DNA of 64,000 bases from an uncultured Pelagibacteraceae bacterium (GCA_902564385.1 CACFAT010000002.1:1-64000), one strand, 5' to 3'. Positions 19,266 to 29,992 are shown, numbered from the stretch's first letter. Notes: generated from the sequence alone by a model not told the origin. Program-made: numbers and translations.

Positions 19266-22010
19266 ATGAGTTTATTTAATTCTTGTCGTTTATTCTTAAA
19301 ACTCATTTTATTTTTAATCTTAATTGGGTTGAGCGAAAATTCTTATTCGGTCACTGTTTTAGGAACGGGTACTAGTGCTTTGGTAGGTGATGATCTTACT
19401 GATCCTGAAAATGATGGAGTTGATGGAAGTAATCTTAATTGGAACTGGAGCTCAATTAGTGCCAGTAGTGAAAATTATTGGCATGCTGAAGGGGCATATA
19501 ATGTATTTGATAATAAAGTTGGAGCATCAAATGATAAGTGGTGTTGTAACGGACCCACGCAATGGATACAAGTAGGTTTTTCACAAGCCTACGTCCTCGA
19601 TAGTTTTACAATTACATCAGGAAATGATGTTCCTAGCAGAGACCCAGACGTGTGGAAGATACAAGGTTCAAATGATGGATCGAATTGGACGGATATTTAT
19701 GTTTACAATAATAATGGAACCTCCCCGTGGGGGTCAACACGATTACAAGTACGTTTATATGAAGGTGGCGGTGTTGATTACAATACTCCATCAGCATATT
19801 CATATTTTAGATATTATGTGAGTTCAATTGTTTCTGGCAGTATGCACCAAATTAATGAAATTGAATTTTTTGGAACAGCTGCAGATACTACGGCACCAAC
19901 TCTAAGTTCATCTACTCCTGCTGACAATGCAACCAATGTTGCAGTCGATGCAAATATTGTTCTTAATTTTGATGAAAATGTAGATGTTGAGAGTGGAAAT
20001 ATTACTATAAAAAAAACGTCTGACAATAGCACAATAGAAACTATTGATGTTACAAGCAATCAAGTAAGTGGTAGTGGGGGAACTCAAATTACTGTTAATC
20101 CATCATCCAATTTAGCTGGATCAACAGAGTTCTATGTTTTAATTGATGCTACAGCTTTTGATGATAGTTCAAGTAATTCATACGCAGGGATTTCAAGCAC
20201 AACAGCATTAAGTTTTACAACTGTTGATACAACGGCGCCAACTTTAAGTTCGTCTAGTCCAGCTGATAATGCAACTAGTGTTGCTGTGGATGCGAACATA
20301 GTTCTTACTTTTAGCGAGACTGTTGATACTGAAAGTGGCAACATAACAATTAAAAAAACCTCAGATGACAGTACTGTTGAAACTATTGATGTTACAAGCA
20401 ACAAAGTAACAGGAAATAGTAGAGTACTTATGATTGGAGGTGGAAGTAGTGGTACAGTAATTACTATAAATCCAGCATCTAATTTTGATGGTTCGACCGA
20501 GTATTACGTTTTAATTGATAGCACTGCTTTTGATGACAGTTCAAGTAATTCTTATGCCGGTATTTCAAGTACAACTGCGTTAAGTTTTACAACAGTTGAT
20601 ACAGCTAATCCTACTTTAAGTACTTCCACTCCTGCAGATAATGCGGCCAATGTAGCTGTTTCATCAAATATAATTTTAAACTTTGATGAAAATGTAGATG
20701 TTGAAAGTGGGAATATAATAATTAAGAGAAGTTCTGATGATAGCATTTTTGAAACAATAGCTGTAACTAGCGATAGAGTTAGAGGTACAGGCACTTCAAA
20801 AATTATTATTGATCCAATAAAAAATTTTAAAGTTAATACTTCATATTATTTGATAATAGCTGCAACCGCGTTTGATGATACCGCCAATAATTCATACGCC
20901 GGTATATCTAGCAAAACTGCACTTAACTTTATTACTAAAAAGGGAAGAATTTTTAACAAAACAGTGAAAACACTAATTAAAAATCAATCTGCAGCTGCTA
21001 TCAATTCAATGTCTCAATCAATGAATAGAGTTAATAGTAGAATGAACTTTATAAGACCAATGCAAAATAATTCTTTTAATCAAAACATAGAATTAGCCAT
21101 GAATTTAAATGATCCATTTGCAGATAGAATATTCGATGCACTAGCAATTAAATACTTAAAACCCAAAAAAGAGACTAAAAAATGGGCCGTATGGTCTGAA
21201 GGAAATCTTTCGTTTGGAAGAATAGGTCATAGAGGAGAAAATCTGGGACAAGATATACATAGCGATGGTTTAACTTTTGGTATCGATAAGAAAATTAGTG
21301 CTGCTAGAACTTTTGGAATGGCAGTAAGTCAATCTTGGCAAAAAACCCAGGTCGGAAGTAATGAAGCTAACATGGATGCATCATCAACATCTATACTTGG
21401 ATATGGAAGCATAAAATTAAAAGAAAGGGCCTATATTGAGGCTGCAATTGGATTAGGTGAGATGGAGGTAAATCTAGCGAGATCAGTAGAGGGTGGACAA
21501 AACAAAGGTACAAGAGATGGTAAACAAATCTATGGAAGTTTTACTTATTTATTTGTGCCTAGCATGGAATATATTATTGAGGGAGTAAACACAAACTACT
21601 ACTCAAGGTTAGATCTTGGATATACTATGCTTGATGACTACACAGAAAATGGTGATGATGACTCTGTTTTTTATGATGATCAAAATGTCAAAAGTGCAAC
21701 TTTATCGTTAGGTTATAACTATTCAAAATCGGTTGAAATAGAAAGTGGAATAATAACTCAATTATTAAAATTTGAATTTGGAAAAAGTACAACCGTTAAT
21801 TCATTATCTGAGGCTTATTACATTAACGATGCATCAACTATTTATGCTAATGCAATTGCTGACCAGGATACTTATCATGGTCAAGTTACGCTAGGTATTA
21901 GTATGAATTTAAAAAATGATGTAGATTTAAATTTAAGTTTAGATCATTATAGAAATGATAAAGATACTTTTTTAAATAGCTTAACTATCAATTTTAGAAA
22001 GTTATTTTGA
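19266..22010 (+). CDS. Surface-protein candidate: signal peptide, discoidin/F5-8C-like module, three bacterial Ig-like repeats, autotransporter-like beta-barrel
   Basis: Hydrophobic N-terminus; WIQVGFSQAYVLDSFTITSGNDVPSRDPDVWKIQGSNDGSNW; three TAPTLSSSTPADNAT repeats; barrel-like C-terminus ending in LF. Confidence 0.8.
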   Translation: MSLFNSCRLFLKLILFLILIGLSENSYSVTVLGTGTSALVGDDLTDPENDGVDGSNLNWNWSSISASSENYWHAEGAYNVFDNKVGASNDKWCCNGPTQWIQVGFSQAYVLDSFTITSGNDVPSRDPDVWKIQGSNDGSNWTDIYVYNNNGTSPWGSTRLQVRLYEGGGVDYNTPSAYSYFRYYVSSIVSGSMHQINEIEFFGTAADTTAPTLSSSTPADNATNVAVDANIVLNFDENVDVESGNITIKKTSDNSTIETIDVTSNQVSGSGGTQITVNPSSNLAGSTEFYVLIDATAFDDSSSNSYAGISSTTALSFTTVDTTAPTLSSSSPADNATSVAVDANIVLTFSETVDTESGNITIKKTSDDSTVETIDVTSNKVTGNSRVLMIGGGSSGTVITINPASNFDGSTEYYVLIDSTAFDDSSSNSYAGISSTTALSFTTVDTANPTLSTSTPADNAANVAVSSNIILNFDENVDVESGNIIIKRSSDDSIFETIAVTSDRVRGTGTSKIIIDPIKNFKVNTSYYLIIAATAFDDTANNSYAGISSKTALNFITKKGRIFNKTVKTLIKNQSAAAINSMSQSMNRVNSRMNFIRPMQNNSFNQNIELAMNLNDPFADRIFDALAIKYLKPKKETKKWAVWSEGNLSFGRIGHRGENLGQDIHSDGLTFGIDKKISAARTFGMAVSQSWQKTQVGSNEANMDASSTSILGYGSIKLKERAYIEAAIGLGEMEVNLARSVEGGQNKGTRDGKQIYGSFTYLFVPSMEYIIEGVNTNYYSRLDLGYTMLDDYTENGDDDSVFYDDQNVKSATLSLGYNYSKSVEIESGIITQLLKFEFGKSTTVNSLSEAYYINDASTIYANAIADQDTYHGQVTLGISMNLKNDVDLNLSLDHYRNDKDTFLNSLTINFRKLF
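19883..20937 (+). repeat. Three in-frame Ig-like repeats (units start about 19883, 20225, 20599)
   Basis: Repeated gatac...ccaac-tttaagt...cctgcagataatgc and tttgatgatagttcaagtaattcatacgcagg blocks. Confidence 0.88.
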
Positions 22011-22349
22011 TCAGTTCTTTGTTTTAAAATTTATTCCTTTAGATTCAAAAAGTTTAACAAGTTCTCCGCTCTCATACATTTCTTTTACGATGTCACATCC
22101 ACCAATAAACTCGTTTTTAACGTATAATTGAGGAATGGTTGGCCAATCACTAAATACTTTTATACCTTCTCTTAGCTTTTGATCTGCTAAAACATTTACA
22201 CCTTTAAAATTTACTTCAAGAACCTTCAAAATATTTGAAGTTGCCATTGAAAATCCACACTGAGGTGCATCAGGTGTACCTTTCATAAAAAGACATACAT
22301 CGTTATTTTCAATTTCACTTTTTATTAAATCATTTGTTTCTTGTTCCAT
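22011..22349 (-). CDS. grxD: Monothiol glutaredoxin, CGFS type
   Basis: FMKGTPDAPQCGFS, WPTIPQLYVKNEFIGGCDIV. Confidence 0.95.
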   Translation of the reverse strand: MEQETNDLIKSEIENNDVCLFMKGTPDAPQCGFSMATSNILKVLEVNFKGVNVLADQKLREGIKVFSDWPTIPQLYVKNEFIGGCDIVKEMYESGELVKLFESKGINFKTKN

Positions 22350-22580
22350 TTAAATTTCCTTTGTTTTAATTGCTAAAGCGTGAAGCTCATTTCCCATTTT
22401 ACCTTTTAAAGAATTATATACCATTTTGTGTTGTTCTATTTTACTTTTACCTGAAAATTCAGATGATGTCACTGTAGCAGAATAGTGATTTCCATCACCC
22501 GCTAAATCTTGAATTTCAACTTTTGCGTCAGGTAATCCTTCCTTGATTAAACTCTCAATTTCTTTTAAATCCATTGCCAT
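22350..22580 (-). CDS. BolA family protein
   Basis: 76 aa BolA fold; HKMVYNSL...HALAIKT; adjacent to grxD. Confidence 0.88.
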   Translation of the reverse strand: MAMDLKEIESLIKEGLPDAKVEIQDLAGDGNHYSATVTSSEFSGKSKIEQHKMVYNSLKGKMGNELHALAIKTKEI

Positions 22581-24772
22581 TAGCTATCCATATACTTCTT
22601 TAACCAATACTTATGTGCATCTTCCAATTCTTCAATAGGCAAATTGATGTCATCTTTATATTCGATGGATTGTCCATTAACTGTCCCTAATTCATCGAAA
22701 TGTACAGAATATTTGTTTAAAATATCATTTACTTTCATCAAACTAGCTTTAGGTATTTCGATAATATAACGAGCCTGATCTTCACCAAAAAAATATTCAT
22801 ATTTATTTGTTAAACCTTTAAGTGTATTAATTTTTATACCTTTTTTTCCTTTAATACACATTTTTGATACTGCAGTTAAAATTCCACCTAATGATACATC
22901 ATGGCAACTCACAATAAGATTTTTTCTAGATAAATCTAATACAGTCTCACCTATATTTTTTTCATTAAATAAATTAACGGTTGGTGGAGGACCTTTTTTT
23001 TCATTTAAAAGCTCTCTTGCAAAAATACTTTGATCTAAATGCCCATCAGTTTTGCCAATTACATAAACTAAGTTTCCTTCAGTTTTAAAATCCATTGTAA
23101 GCATTTGTTGATAGTCAGAGATTAGCCCTACACCTCCAATTGTCGGTGTAGGCTTTATGCCTTTATCTTTTGTTTCGTTATAAAACGAAACATTTCCAGA
23201 TACGACTGGAAAATCTAGATACTTACTTGCTTCTATAATTCCTTCAACACATTCTACGAATTCACCCATATTTTTTTCTTTTTCTGGATTTCCAAAGTTT
23301 AAACAATTTGTAATAGCAATAGGTTTAGCTCCCACCGAAATAAGATTTCTATAGCTCTCACAAACTATTTGTTTTCCTCCAGTTAATGGATGCGAGAAAC
23401 AATATAATGCAGAAGAATCTACTGATGCCGCTACCGCTTTATTGGTACCATGCACTCTAACAACACCAGCATCACCTCCAGGTTTTTGAATTGTGTCACC
23501 CATTACTGTATGATCGTATTGATCCCATATCCATTTTTTGTCAGAAATGTTTGAATTACTTAAAATCTTCTTCAAGCAATCTGATAATTTTAGAGATTTA
23601 AATTCGTCTTTATCAAATTTTAATTTTTGAGGTAATTTAGTTTTTTTCCATGGACGATCATAGATCGGAGCATTTTCAGCAAGAAGATCAATCGGTATTT
23701 CGGCAACTTTTTTATTATCAAATACTAATTCTATTTTTTTTGAATTTGTTGTTTTACCTATAACTGCAAAATCTAGGTTCCATTTATCAAATATTTTTTT
23801 TGCATGTTCTTCTTTTCCTTTTTCAAGAACTATAAGCATTCTTTCTTGACTTTCAGACAACATTATTTCGTATGGTGTCATTTTTTCTTCCCTACAAGGG
23901 ACCTCGCTAAGATTTAATTCAATTCCAAGATTTCCTTTTGACGCCATTTCCACACTTGAAGATGTTAATCCTGCTGCACCCATATCTTGAATTGCAATAA
24001 TTGAATTATCAGCCATTAATTCTAAGCACGCTTCGAGTAATAATTTTTCAGTAAACGGGTCACCAACTTGAACTGTAGGTTTTTTTTCTTCGATTTTATC
24101 ATCAAAAGTTGCTGAAGCCATACTGGCACCATGAATTCCATCTCTTCCAGTTTTCGAACCTACATAGATTACTGGTTTATCTAAACCAGCTGCTTTTGAG
24201 TAAAAAATCTTGTTTTTATTTACTAAACCAAGAGTCATGGCATTTACCAAAATATTTCCATTATAAGACTCATCGAAAGTTGTTTGTCCAGCAATAGTTG
24301 GAACTCCAATACAATTTCCATATCCACCTATGCCTTTAACAACTCCTCTTAATAGGTTTCTTGTTTTTTTATGTTGAGGAGAGCCAAAATGAATTGAATT
24401 TAAATTCGCTATTGGTCTTGCTCCCATTGTAAATACATCTCGCATGATCCCGCCAACTCCGGTTGCTGCACCTTGATAAGGCTCGATAAAAGAAGGGTGA
24501 TTATGGCTTTCAATTTTAAATACAATTGCATCGTCATCTCCAATATCAATGACACCAGCATTTTCTCCAGGTCCTTGAATGACCTGTTTTCCCTTTGTAT
24601 GCATTTTTTTTAAGTGTTTTCTAGAAGACTTATAGGAGCAATGTTCGTTCCACATTGCAGAAAATATTGCAAGCTCAGTTAAATTAGGTGTTCTCTTAAG
24701 AAGTTCACATATTTTAGAAAACTCTTCTTTTTTTAATCCGTGATCTATTGCAACTGCTTCTGTAACTTCCAT
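22580..24772 (-). CDS. purL: Phosphoribosylformylglycinamidine synthase II
   Basis: 730 aa; WNEHCSYKSS, ESHNHPS, GGIMRDVFTMGARP. Confidence 0.96.
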   Translation of the reverse strand: MEVTEAVAIDHGLKKEEFSKICELLKRTPNLTELAIFSAMWNEHCSYKSSRKHLKKMHTKGKQVIQGPGENAGVIDIGDDDAIVFKIESHNHPSFIEPYQGAATGVGGIMRDVFTMGARPIANLNSIHFGSPQHKKTRNLLRGVVKGIGGYGNCIGVPTIAGQTTFDESYNGNILVNAMTLGLVNKNKIFYSKAAGLDKPVIYVGSKTGRDGIHGASMASATFDDKIEEKKPTVQVGDPFTEKLLLEACLELMADNSIIAIQDMGAAGLTSSSVEMASKGNLGIELNLSEVPCREEKMTPYEIMLSESQERMLIVLEKGKEEHAKKIFDKWNLDFAVIGKTTNSKKIELVFDNKKVAEIPIDLLAENAPIYDRPWKKTKLPQKLKFDKDEFKSLKLSDCLKKILSNSNISDKKWIWDQYDHTVMGDTIQKPGGDAGVVRVHGTNKAVAASVDSSALYCFSHPLTGGKQIVCESYRNLISVGAKPIAITNCLNFGNPEKEKNMGEFVECVEGIIEASKYLDFPVVSGNVSFYNETKDKGIKPTPTIGGVGLISDYQQMLTMDFKTEGNLVYVIGKTDGHLDQSIFARELLNEKKGPPPTVNLFNEKNIGETVLDLSRKNLIVSCHDVSLGGILTAVSKMCIKGKKGIKINTLKGLTNKYEYFFGEDQARYIIEIPKASLMKVNDILNKYSVHFDELGTVNGQSIEYKDDINLPIEELEDAHKYWLKKYMDS

Positions 24773-25455
24773 TATTTAAAATTATCTAAAATATTTTTGA
24801 AAAATAATGAACCATCTTCACCTGATAAATATTTGTCTATCATTCTCTCAGGATGAGGCATCATTCCCAATACATTTTTGTTTTTATTAAATATTCCAGC
24901 TATATTTTTGATTGCTCCGTTAGGATTAGATGTTTCATTTTCTGTCCCATCTTTTCCACAATACGTTACAGCTATTTGATTATTATCTTCCAATAATTTT
25001 AATTCATCTTCACTACAAAAGTAATTTCCTTCATTATGGGCAATATGAAGTTCTAAAACATCTTTTTTTAAATCTTTGAAATATTTATTTTGTTTATCTT
25101 TAACTTTTACATAAACATTGCTGCATATAAAATTTAGAAACTTATTTTGTTGTAAAATTCCATTTAGTAGGCCAGTTTCAGTTAAGATTTGAAATCCATT
25201 ACAAATACCTAATACTAGACCTCCAGAATTAGCAAAATCAATCACTGATTTTATAATTTTTGATTTAGAAGCAATGCTTCCGCATCTTAAGTAATCGCCA
25301 TAAGAAAAGCCACCTGGCAATACTATTAAATCTGATTTTGGAATAGATTGATCATTGTGCCAAACCATTTGATTTTTAAAACCAAATTTTTTTAGAGCCA
25401 CATCCATGTCTCTATCACAATTTGATCCTGGAAAAATAATGACTGATGATCTCAT
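24772..25455 (-). CDS. purQ: Phosphoribosylformylglycinamidine synthase I (amidotransferase)
   Basis: FPGSNCDRD, LPGGFSYGDYLRCG, GICNGFQIL, MMPHPER. Confidence 0.95.
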   Translation of the reverse strand: MRSSVIIFPGSNCDRDMDVALKKFGFKNQMVWHNDQSIPKSDLIVLPGGFSYGDYLRCGSIASKSKIIKSVIDFANSGGLVLGICNGFQILTETGLLNGILQQNKFLNFICSNVYVKVKDKQNKYFKDLKKDVLELHIAHNEGNYFCSEDELKLLEDNNQIAVTYCGKDGTENETSNPNGAIKNIAGIFNKNKNVLGMMPHPERMIDKYLSGEDGSLFFKNILDNFK

Positions 25456-25458
25456 TTA

Positions 25459-25692
25459 TTAAACTATTTTGTAATCCTCAATAACAAGATTGGCCAATAG
25501 CTTTTTACACATATCATCTACTAAAGACTTTGCTTTTTTTTCATCCTTTTCTTTAACTTCAATTTCAAAATATTTACCTTGTCTAACATCTTCTACATTA
25601 CCAAAGTTCATTCCATTAAGCGTTTGTTGAATAGCCTTTCCCTGAGGATCTAAAACTCCGTTTTTAAGAGTTACAATTACTTTAATTTTCAT
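25459..25692 (-). CDS. purS: PurS subunit of FGAM synthase
   Basis: LKNGVLDPQGKAIQQTL; between purC and purQ. Confidence 0.93.
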   Translation of the reverse strand: MKIKVIVTLKNGVLDPQGKAIQQTLNGMNFGNVEDVRQGKYFEIEVKEKDEKKAKSLVDDMCKKLLANLVIEDYKIV

Positions 25693-26477
25693 TGCTTCTT
25701 TTTAATTTTTACTGCTTGTGGTTTGGTGTATTTTAATGGTCTAATATTTGATTGTTCATGAAGTATATCTAATCTTCTTGCAACTTCTTGATAAGCCTCA
25801 ATTAGATTACCAAGGCCTTTTCTAAATCTATCTTTATCCAATTTTTTATCACTATTTACATCCCATAGTCTGCAGGTATCTGGACTTATTTCATCTGCAA
25901 GCATGATCTTTTTTTTTCCATTTTTTTCATATCTTCCAAATTCAACTTTAAAATCTACAAGTTTAATTCCAACACCTCTAAACATACCTTGAAGAAAATC
26001 GTTAATTCTATTTAATTCTTTATTAATTAAGTTTAGTTCATCTTTTTCCATCCATTTAAAAGCTAAGATGTGTTCAGTGCTTACTAAGGGGTCCCCTAAA
26101 TCATCATCTTTTAAGCAATATTCTATTAATGGATTATCTAAGACTGTCCCATCTTCTATACCCAATCTTTTAGTTAATGATCCAGTTGCAATATTTCTTA
26201 CAATAAATTCAATAGGTATAATTTCAACATGCTGAACGAGTTGTTCTCTCATATTTAAACGTTTTACTAAATGATTTTTGATACCAACATTGTTTAATTG
26301 GGTTAATATATGTTCAGAAATTCTATTATTTAAAATTCCTTTACCATCCATTACTGCTTTTTTTTGATTATTAAATGCAGTTGCGTCATCTTTAAAATGT
26401 TGGATAACATATTTTTTATCATTACTTGCAAAAATTATTTTTGCTTTACCTTCGTATAATTTTTTTCCTTTTTTCAT
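25689..26477 (-). CDS. purC: SAICAR synthetase
   Basis: LYEGKAKIIF, EFIVRNIATGSL, LADEISPDTCRLWD. Confidence 0.96.
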   Translation of the reverse strand: MKKGKKLYEGKAKIIFASNDKKYVIQHFKDDATAFNNQKKAVMDGKGILNNRISEHILTQLNNVGIKNHLVKRLNMREQLVQHVEIIPIEFIVRNIATGSLTKRLGIEDGTVLDNPLIEYCLKDDDLGDPLVSTEHILAFKWMEKDELNLINKELNRINDFLQGMFRGVGIKLVDFKVEFGRYEKNGKKKIMLADEISPDTCRLWDVNSDKKLDKDRFRKGLGNLIEAYQEVARRLDILHEQSNIRPLKYTKPQAVKIKKKQ

Positions 26478-27769
26478 TATTTGAATACTCTTTTAAAAAT
26501 ATAATTTACATTTTTTAAGTGTTTGTCATAAGTAAAGATTTTATTTAATCTTTTTTCGCTTATTTTACTAGTGATCGATTTATCACTTTTTAAAAGTGTT
26601 AATAGGTTTGTGTTCTTTGCAAAACTAGCTTTTGCATGAGACTGAACCAATCTATACGCTTTCTCCCTAGCAAAGCCTGATTTAGTAAGTTCTAACATTA
26701 CCTCTTGAGAAAAAACAAGACCTCTTGTTAAGTTTAAATTTTTTATCATCGTTTTTGGATAAACAATCATTTTCTCTAAAATTCCTGACAGTCTAACTAA
26801 AGCAAAATCTAAAGTGATGTTTGCGTCTGGACCAATATTTCTTTCAACACTAGAGTGAGAAATATCTCTTTCATGCCACAAAGAAATATTTTCTAAAGCT
26901 GGAATTACATAGCTTCTCACCATTCTTGCAAGTCCTGTAAGATTTTCACTTAATATTGGATTTTTTTTATGAGGCATAGCAGATGAGCCTTTTTGATCTT
27001 TTGAAAAGTATTCTTGTAATTCATAAACTTCAGATCTTTGTAAATGCCTTATTTCTGTTGCAACTCTTTCAACAGATCCAGCAATAATACCAAGCACTGA
27101 AAAATAATGTGCATGTCTATCTCTTGGAATAATTTGAGTTGAAATTGGCTCAGCTTTTAATTTCAATTTTTTTGCAACATAAGTTTCAATTTTAGGATTT
27201 ATATTAGCAAATGTTCCTACAGCTCCTGAAATTGCACATGTTGATACATTTTCTATTGCATCTTTTAATCTTAATTTATTTCTTTTAAATTCTTCATAAA
27301 ATGAAGCTAATTTTAGTCCAAAAGTAATTGGTTCCGCATGAATTCCATGACTTCTTCCAATACATGGAGTTAATTTATATTTTTTTGCTTGTTTTTTTAG
27401 AACAGATAAAATTTTATCAATGTCTCTTAATAAAATATTTCCTGATTGAACCAATTGAATATTTAAAGTTGTATCTAAAACATCGGATGATGTCATTCCT
27501 TGATGAAGGTATCTTGCTTTAAGACCCGTTTGTTCTGTAATTGATGTCAAAAAAGCAATTACATCATGCTTAACTTTTGCTTCTATATCATGAATTCTTT
27601 TAACTTTGATTTTCCCTTTTTTTTTAACTAATGACGCAACACCTTTGGGAATAATTTTATATTTTTCCATGGCTTGAGCTGCAGCAATTTCTACATCTAA
27701 CCAAATCTTATATTTGTTTTCTTCAGACCAAATATTAACAAGCTCTTTTCTAGAATATCTTGATATCAT
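26477..27769 (-). CDS. purB: Adenylosuccinate lyase
   Basis: GSSAMPHKKNPILSENLTGLAR; MTSSDVLDT. Confidence 0.95.
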   Translation of the reverse strand: MISRYSRKELVNIWSEENKYKIWLDVEIAAAQAMEKYKIIPKGVASLVKKKGKIKVKRIHDIEAKVKHDVIAFLTSITEQTGLKARYLHQGMTSSDVLDTTLNIQLVQSGNILLRDIDKILSVLKKQAKKYKLTPCIGRSHGIHAEPITFGLKLASFYEEFKRNKLRLKDAIENVSTCAISGAVGTFANINPKIETYVAKKLKLKAEPISTQIIPRDRHAHYFSVLGIIAGSVERVATEIRHLQRSEVYELQEYFSKDQKGSSAMPHKKNPILSENLTGLARMVRSYVIPALENISLWHERDISHSSVERNIGPDANITLDFALVRLSGILEKMIVYPKTMIKNLNLTRGLVFSQEVMLELTKSGFAREKAYRLVQSHAKASFAKNTNLLTLLKSDKSITSKISEKRLNKIFTYDKHLKNVNYIFKRVFK

Positions 27770-28539
27770 TAATTATATGGGGGCCTCATATAACCTTTAA
27801 CAGATTCTGTGAAAATTTCATATGAATCTTCAGTGATACCAACAGTGTGCTCAAATTGTGCTGATAAAGATTTATCTTTAGTTACTGCTGTCCACCCATC
27901 ATTTAAAACTTTTGTGTCATATTTTCCGTAATTTATCATTGGTTCAATAGTAAAAGTCATACCAGGTATTAGTTCTTTGCCAGTATTTTTAGATCCGTAA
28001 TGAAGTATATTAGGAGGTTCATGAAATACATCGCTTATTCCATGCCCACAAAAATCTCTTACAACTGAATAACCTTTGCTTTCAACATAAGATTGAATTT
28101 CAAATCCTATATCACCAAGTTTTTTACCTGGCTCTAAAATAGATATTGCTTTCATCAATGAGTCATAGGTTGCTTCGATTAAATTTTTTGCCTTAACTGG
28201 AACATTTCCAATTTCATACATTCTACTTGTATCTCCATAATAATTATCAACTACTGCTGTTACATCAACATTAACTGCATCACCATCTTCCAAAATTCTA
28301 TTAGAAGGTATTCCATGACAAACTACATGATTTAAAGATGTGCAAAGTGATTTTTCAAACCCTCGATAAAATAATGGTGCTGAATAACCTCCATTATCTT
28401 TTATAAATTCGTAACCTAATTTATCAATTTTATCTGTTGATACACCTGGTTTAATATAATCTGTAAGCATGTCTAAAGTTTTAGATGCAAGCTTTCCAGC
28501 AACTCTCATCTTTTCAAATTTTTCTTTATAATCAATCAT
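27769..28539 (-). CDS. map: Methionine aminopeptidase type I
   Basis: NHVVCHGIP, GDAVNVDVTA, FCGHGI, FTIEPMI. Confidence 0.95.
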   Translation of the reverse strand: MIDYKEKFEKMRVAGKLASKTLDMLTDYIKPGVSTDKIDKLGYEFIKDNGGYSAPLFYRGFEKSLCTSLNHVVCHGIPSNRILEDGDAVNVDVTAVVDNYYGDTSRMYEIGNVPVKAKNLIEATYDSLMKAISILEPGKKLGDIGFEIQSYVESKGYSVVRDFCGHGISDVFHEPPNILHYGSKNTGKELIPGMTFTIEPMINYGKYDTKVLNDGWTAVTKDKSLSAQFEHTVGITEDSYEIFTESVKGYMRPPYN

Positions 28540-29218
28540 CTAAAATATTAATTTTTTTTTCAATTTTAATTTCTTTAGAACTTAATTTACATCTATAAGC
28601 GAGAAATTTTACTCCTGCTTTTTTTGCATTTTTGTAGTTTTCAAAATAAATATGGTCAATATCTTTTGCAATTCTGAAATTATTTATATTTTGAATTTGC
28701 GTTAAAAATAAGACATACGGCTTATATCCTTTTTTAATTGATTTAATTAACATATTTAAATGTTTTGTTCCTCTTGATGTAACTGCATCAGGAAATTCTG
28801 CAACATCTTTTTCTCTAAATAATGTTACATTTTTAACTTCTATTAAATTATTATCACATAAAAAGTCAAATCTTGTATCATCACTGAATTTAAATTCTGG
28901 TTTAATATTTTTAATAGTTTTAAATTCTGATATTAATTTATTTTCTAATCCGTGATTAACAATTTTGTTAGCTCTATGAGTATTTACCCCAACGTATCTT
29001 TTTCTTGCTTTAATAATTTCTAATGTAAATTTTAACTTTCTTTTTGGATCATTGTGTTCTGTAACTAAAACTTCATTACCCTGATCCAAGAGCCCTTGCA
29101 TAGATCCAGTGTTAGGACAATGTGCCGTTATAATCTTGCTATTTACTTTTATATCAGCGAAAAATCTCTTATATCTTTTTAATAATTTTCCTTTAATAAG
29201 GCTATTTGTAAATTTCAT
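28532..29218 (-). CDS. sfsA: SfsA family DNA-binding/nuclease-like protein
   Basis: LLKRYKRFFADI, HCPNTGSMQGL, EVKNVTL, FPDAVTSRGTKHL. Confidence 0.92.
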   Translation of the reverse strand: MKFTNSLIKGKLLKRYKRFFADIKVNSKIITAHCPNTGSMQGLLDQGNEVLVTEHNDPKRKLKFTLEIIKARKRYVGVNTHRANKIVNHGLENKLISEFKTIKNIKPEFKFSDDTRFDFLCDNNLIEVKNVTLFREKDVAEFPDAVTSRGTKHLNMLIKSIKKGYKPYVLFLTQIQNINNFRIAKDIDHIYFENYKNAKKAGVKFLAYRCKLSSKEIKIEKKINILDD

Positions 29219-29240
29219 ATAAATTTACTTATATTTACAT

Positions 29241-29990
29241 ATGCAAAATAAAAAAGAGATAAATGCTGGTATTTTAATTATCGGTAACGAAGTTCTATCG
29301 GGCAGAACACAAGATGTTAATACAAGCACATTAGCAATTTGGTTAAATTCATTAGGTATACCTGTTGCAGAAGTTCGTGTAATTCCCGATGATGAAAGTA
29401 TTATTATAAATACAATTAATGAATTAAGAGAAAAATACTCTTATATTTTTACTACAGGTGGAATAGGACCAACTCACGATGATATTACAGCAGAATCTGT
29501 TTCTAAAGCATTTAATATTGAATATGGTTTCCATAAAGAGGCTTTTTCAATATTAGAAAATTATTATAAGCCAGGTGAATTTAATGAAGGTAGACAAAAG
29601 ATGGCTAAAATGCCTGTTAGTGCTAATTTAATTTTAAATCCATCTAGCGGGGCTCCAGGCTTCTATGTTGAAAACGTATTTTGTCTTCCAGGTGTACCAT
29701 CTATTATGAAAGCAATGCTTGGTAGTTTAAATAATCTTCTGATTGGTGGAGAACCAATATTAAGTGAGACTATAAACCTAAGAACTGTTGAGAGTGAAAT
29801 AGCTAAATCTTTAACAGAGGTCCAAAATAATAATTCTGAAGTTGAAATCGGGAGTTATCCTTTTTTTAAAGCTGGAAAATTAGGAGTATCAATTGTTGTC
29901 AGATCAGTAGATAAAACAAAAATTGATAAATGTAATTCAGAAATACTTAAGTTTGTTAAAGATAAAGAAATTGAAATAGTTGAGAGATAA
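29241..29990 (+). CDS. CinA-like molybdopterin-binding domain protein
   Basis: AGILIIGNEVLSGRTQDVN, TTGGIGPTHDDIT. Confidence 0.88.
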   Translation: MQNKKEINAGILIIGNEVLSGRTQDVNTSTLAIWLNSLGIPVAEVRVIPDDESIIINTINELREKYSYIFTTGGIGPTHDDITAESVSKAFNIEYGFHKEAFSILENYYKPGEFNEGRQKMAKMPVSANLILNPSSGAPGFYVENVFCLPGVPSIMKAMLGSLNNLLIGGEPILSETINLRTVESEIAKSLTEVQNNNSEVEIGSYPFFKAGKLGVSIVVRSVDKTKIDKCNSEILKFVKDKEIEIVER

Positions 29991-29992
29991 TT

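Noticed and set aside
19814-20794. Three similar minus-strand ORFs (19814, 20132, 20552)
   Set aside because: Shadow translations of the three Ig-like repeats on the opposite strand.
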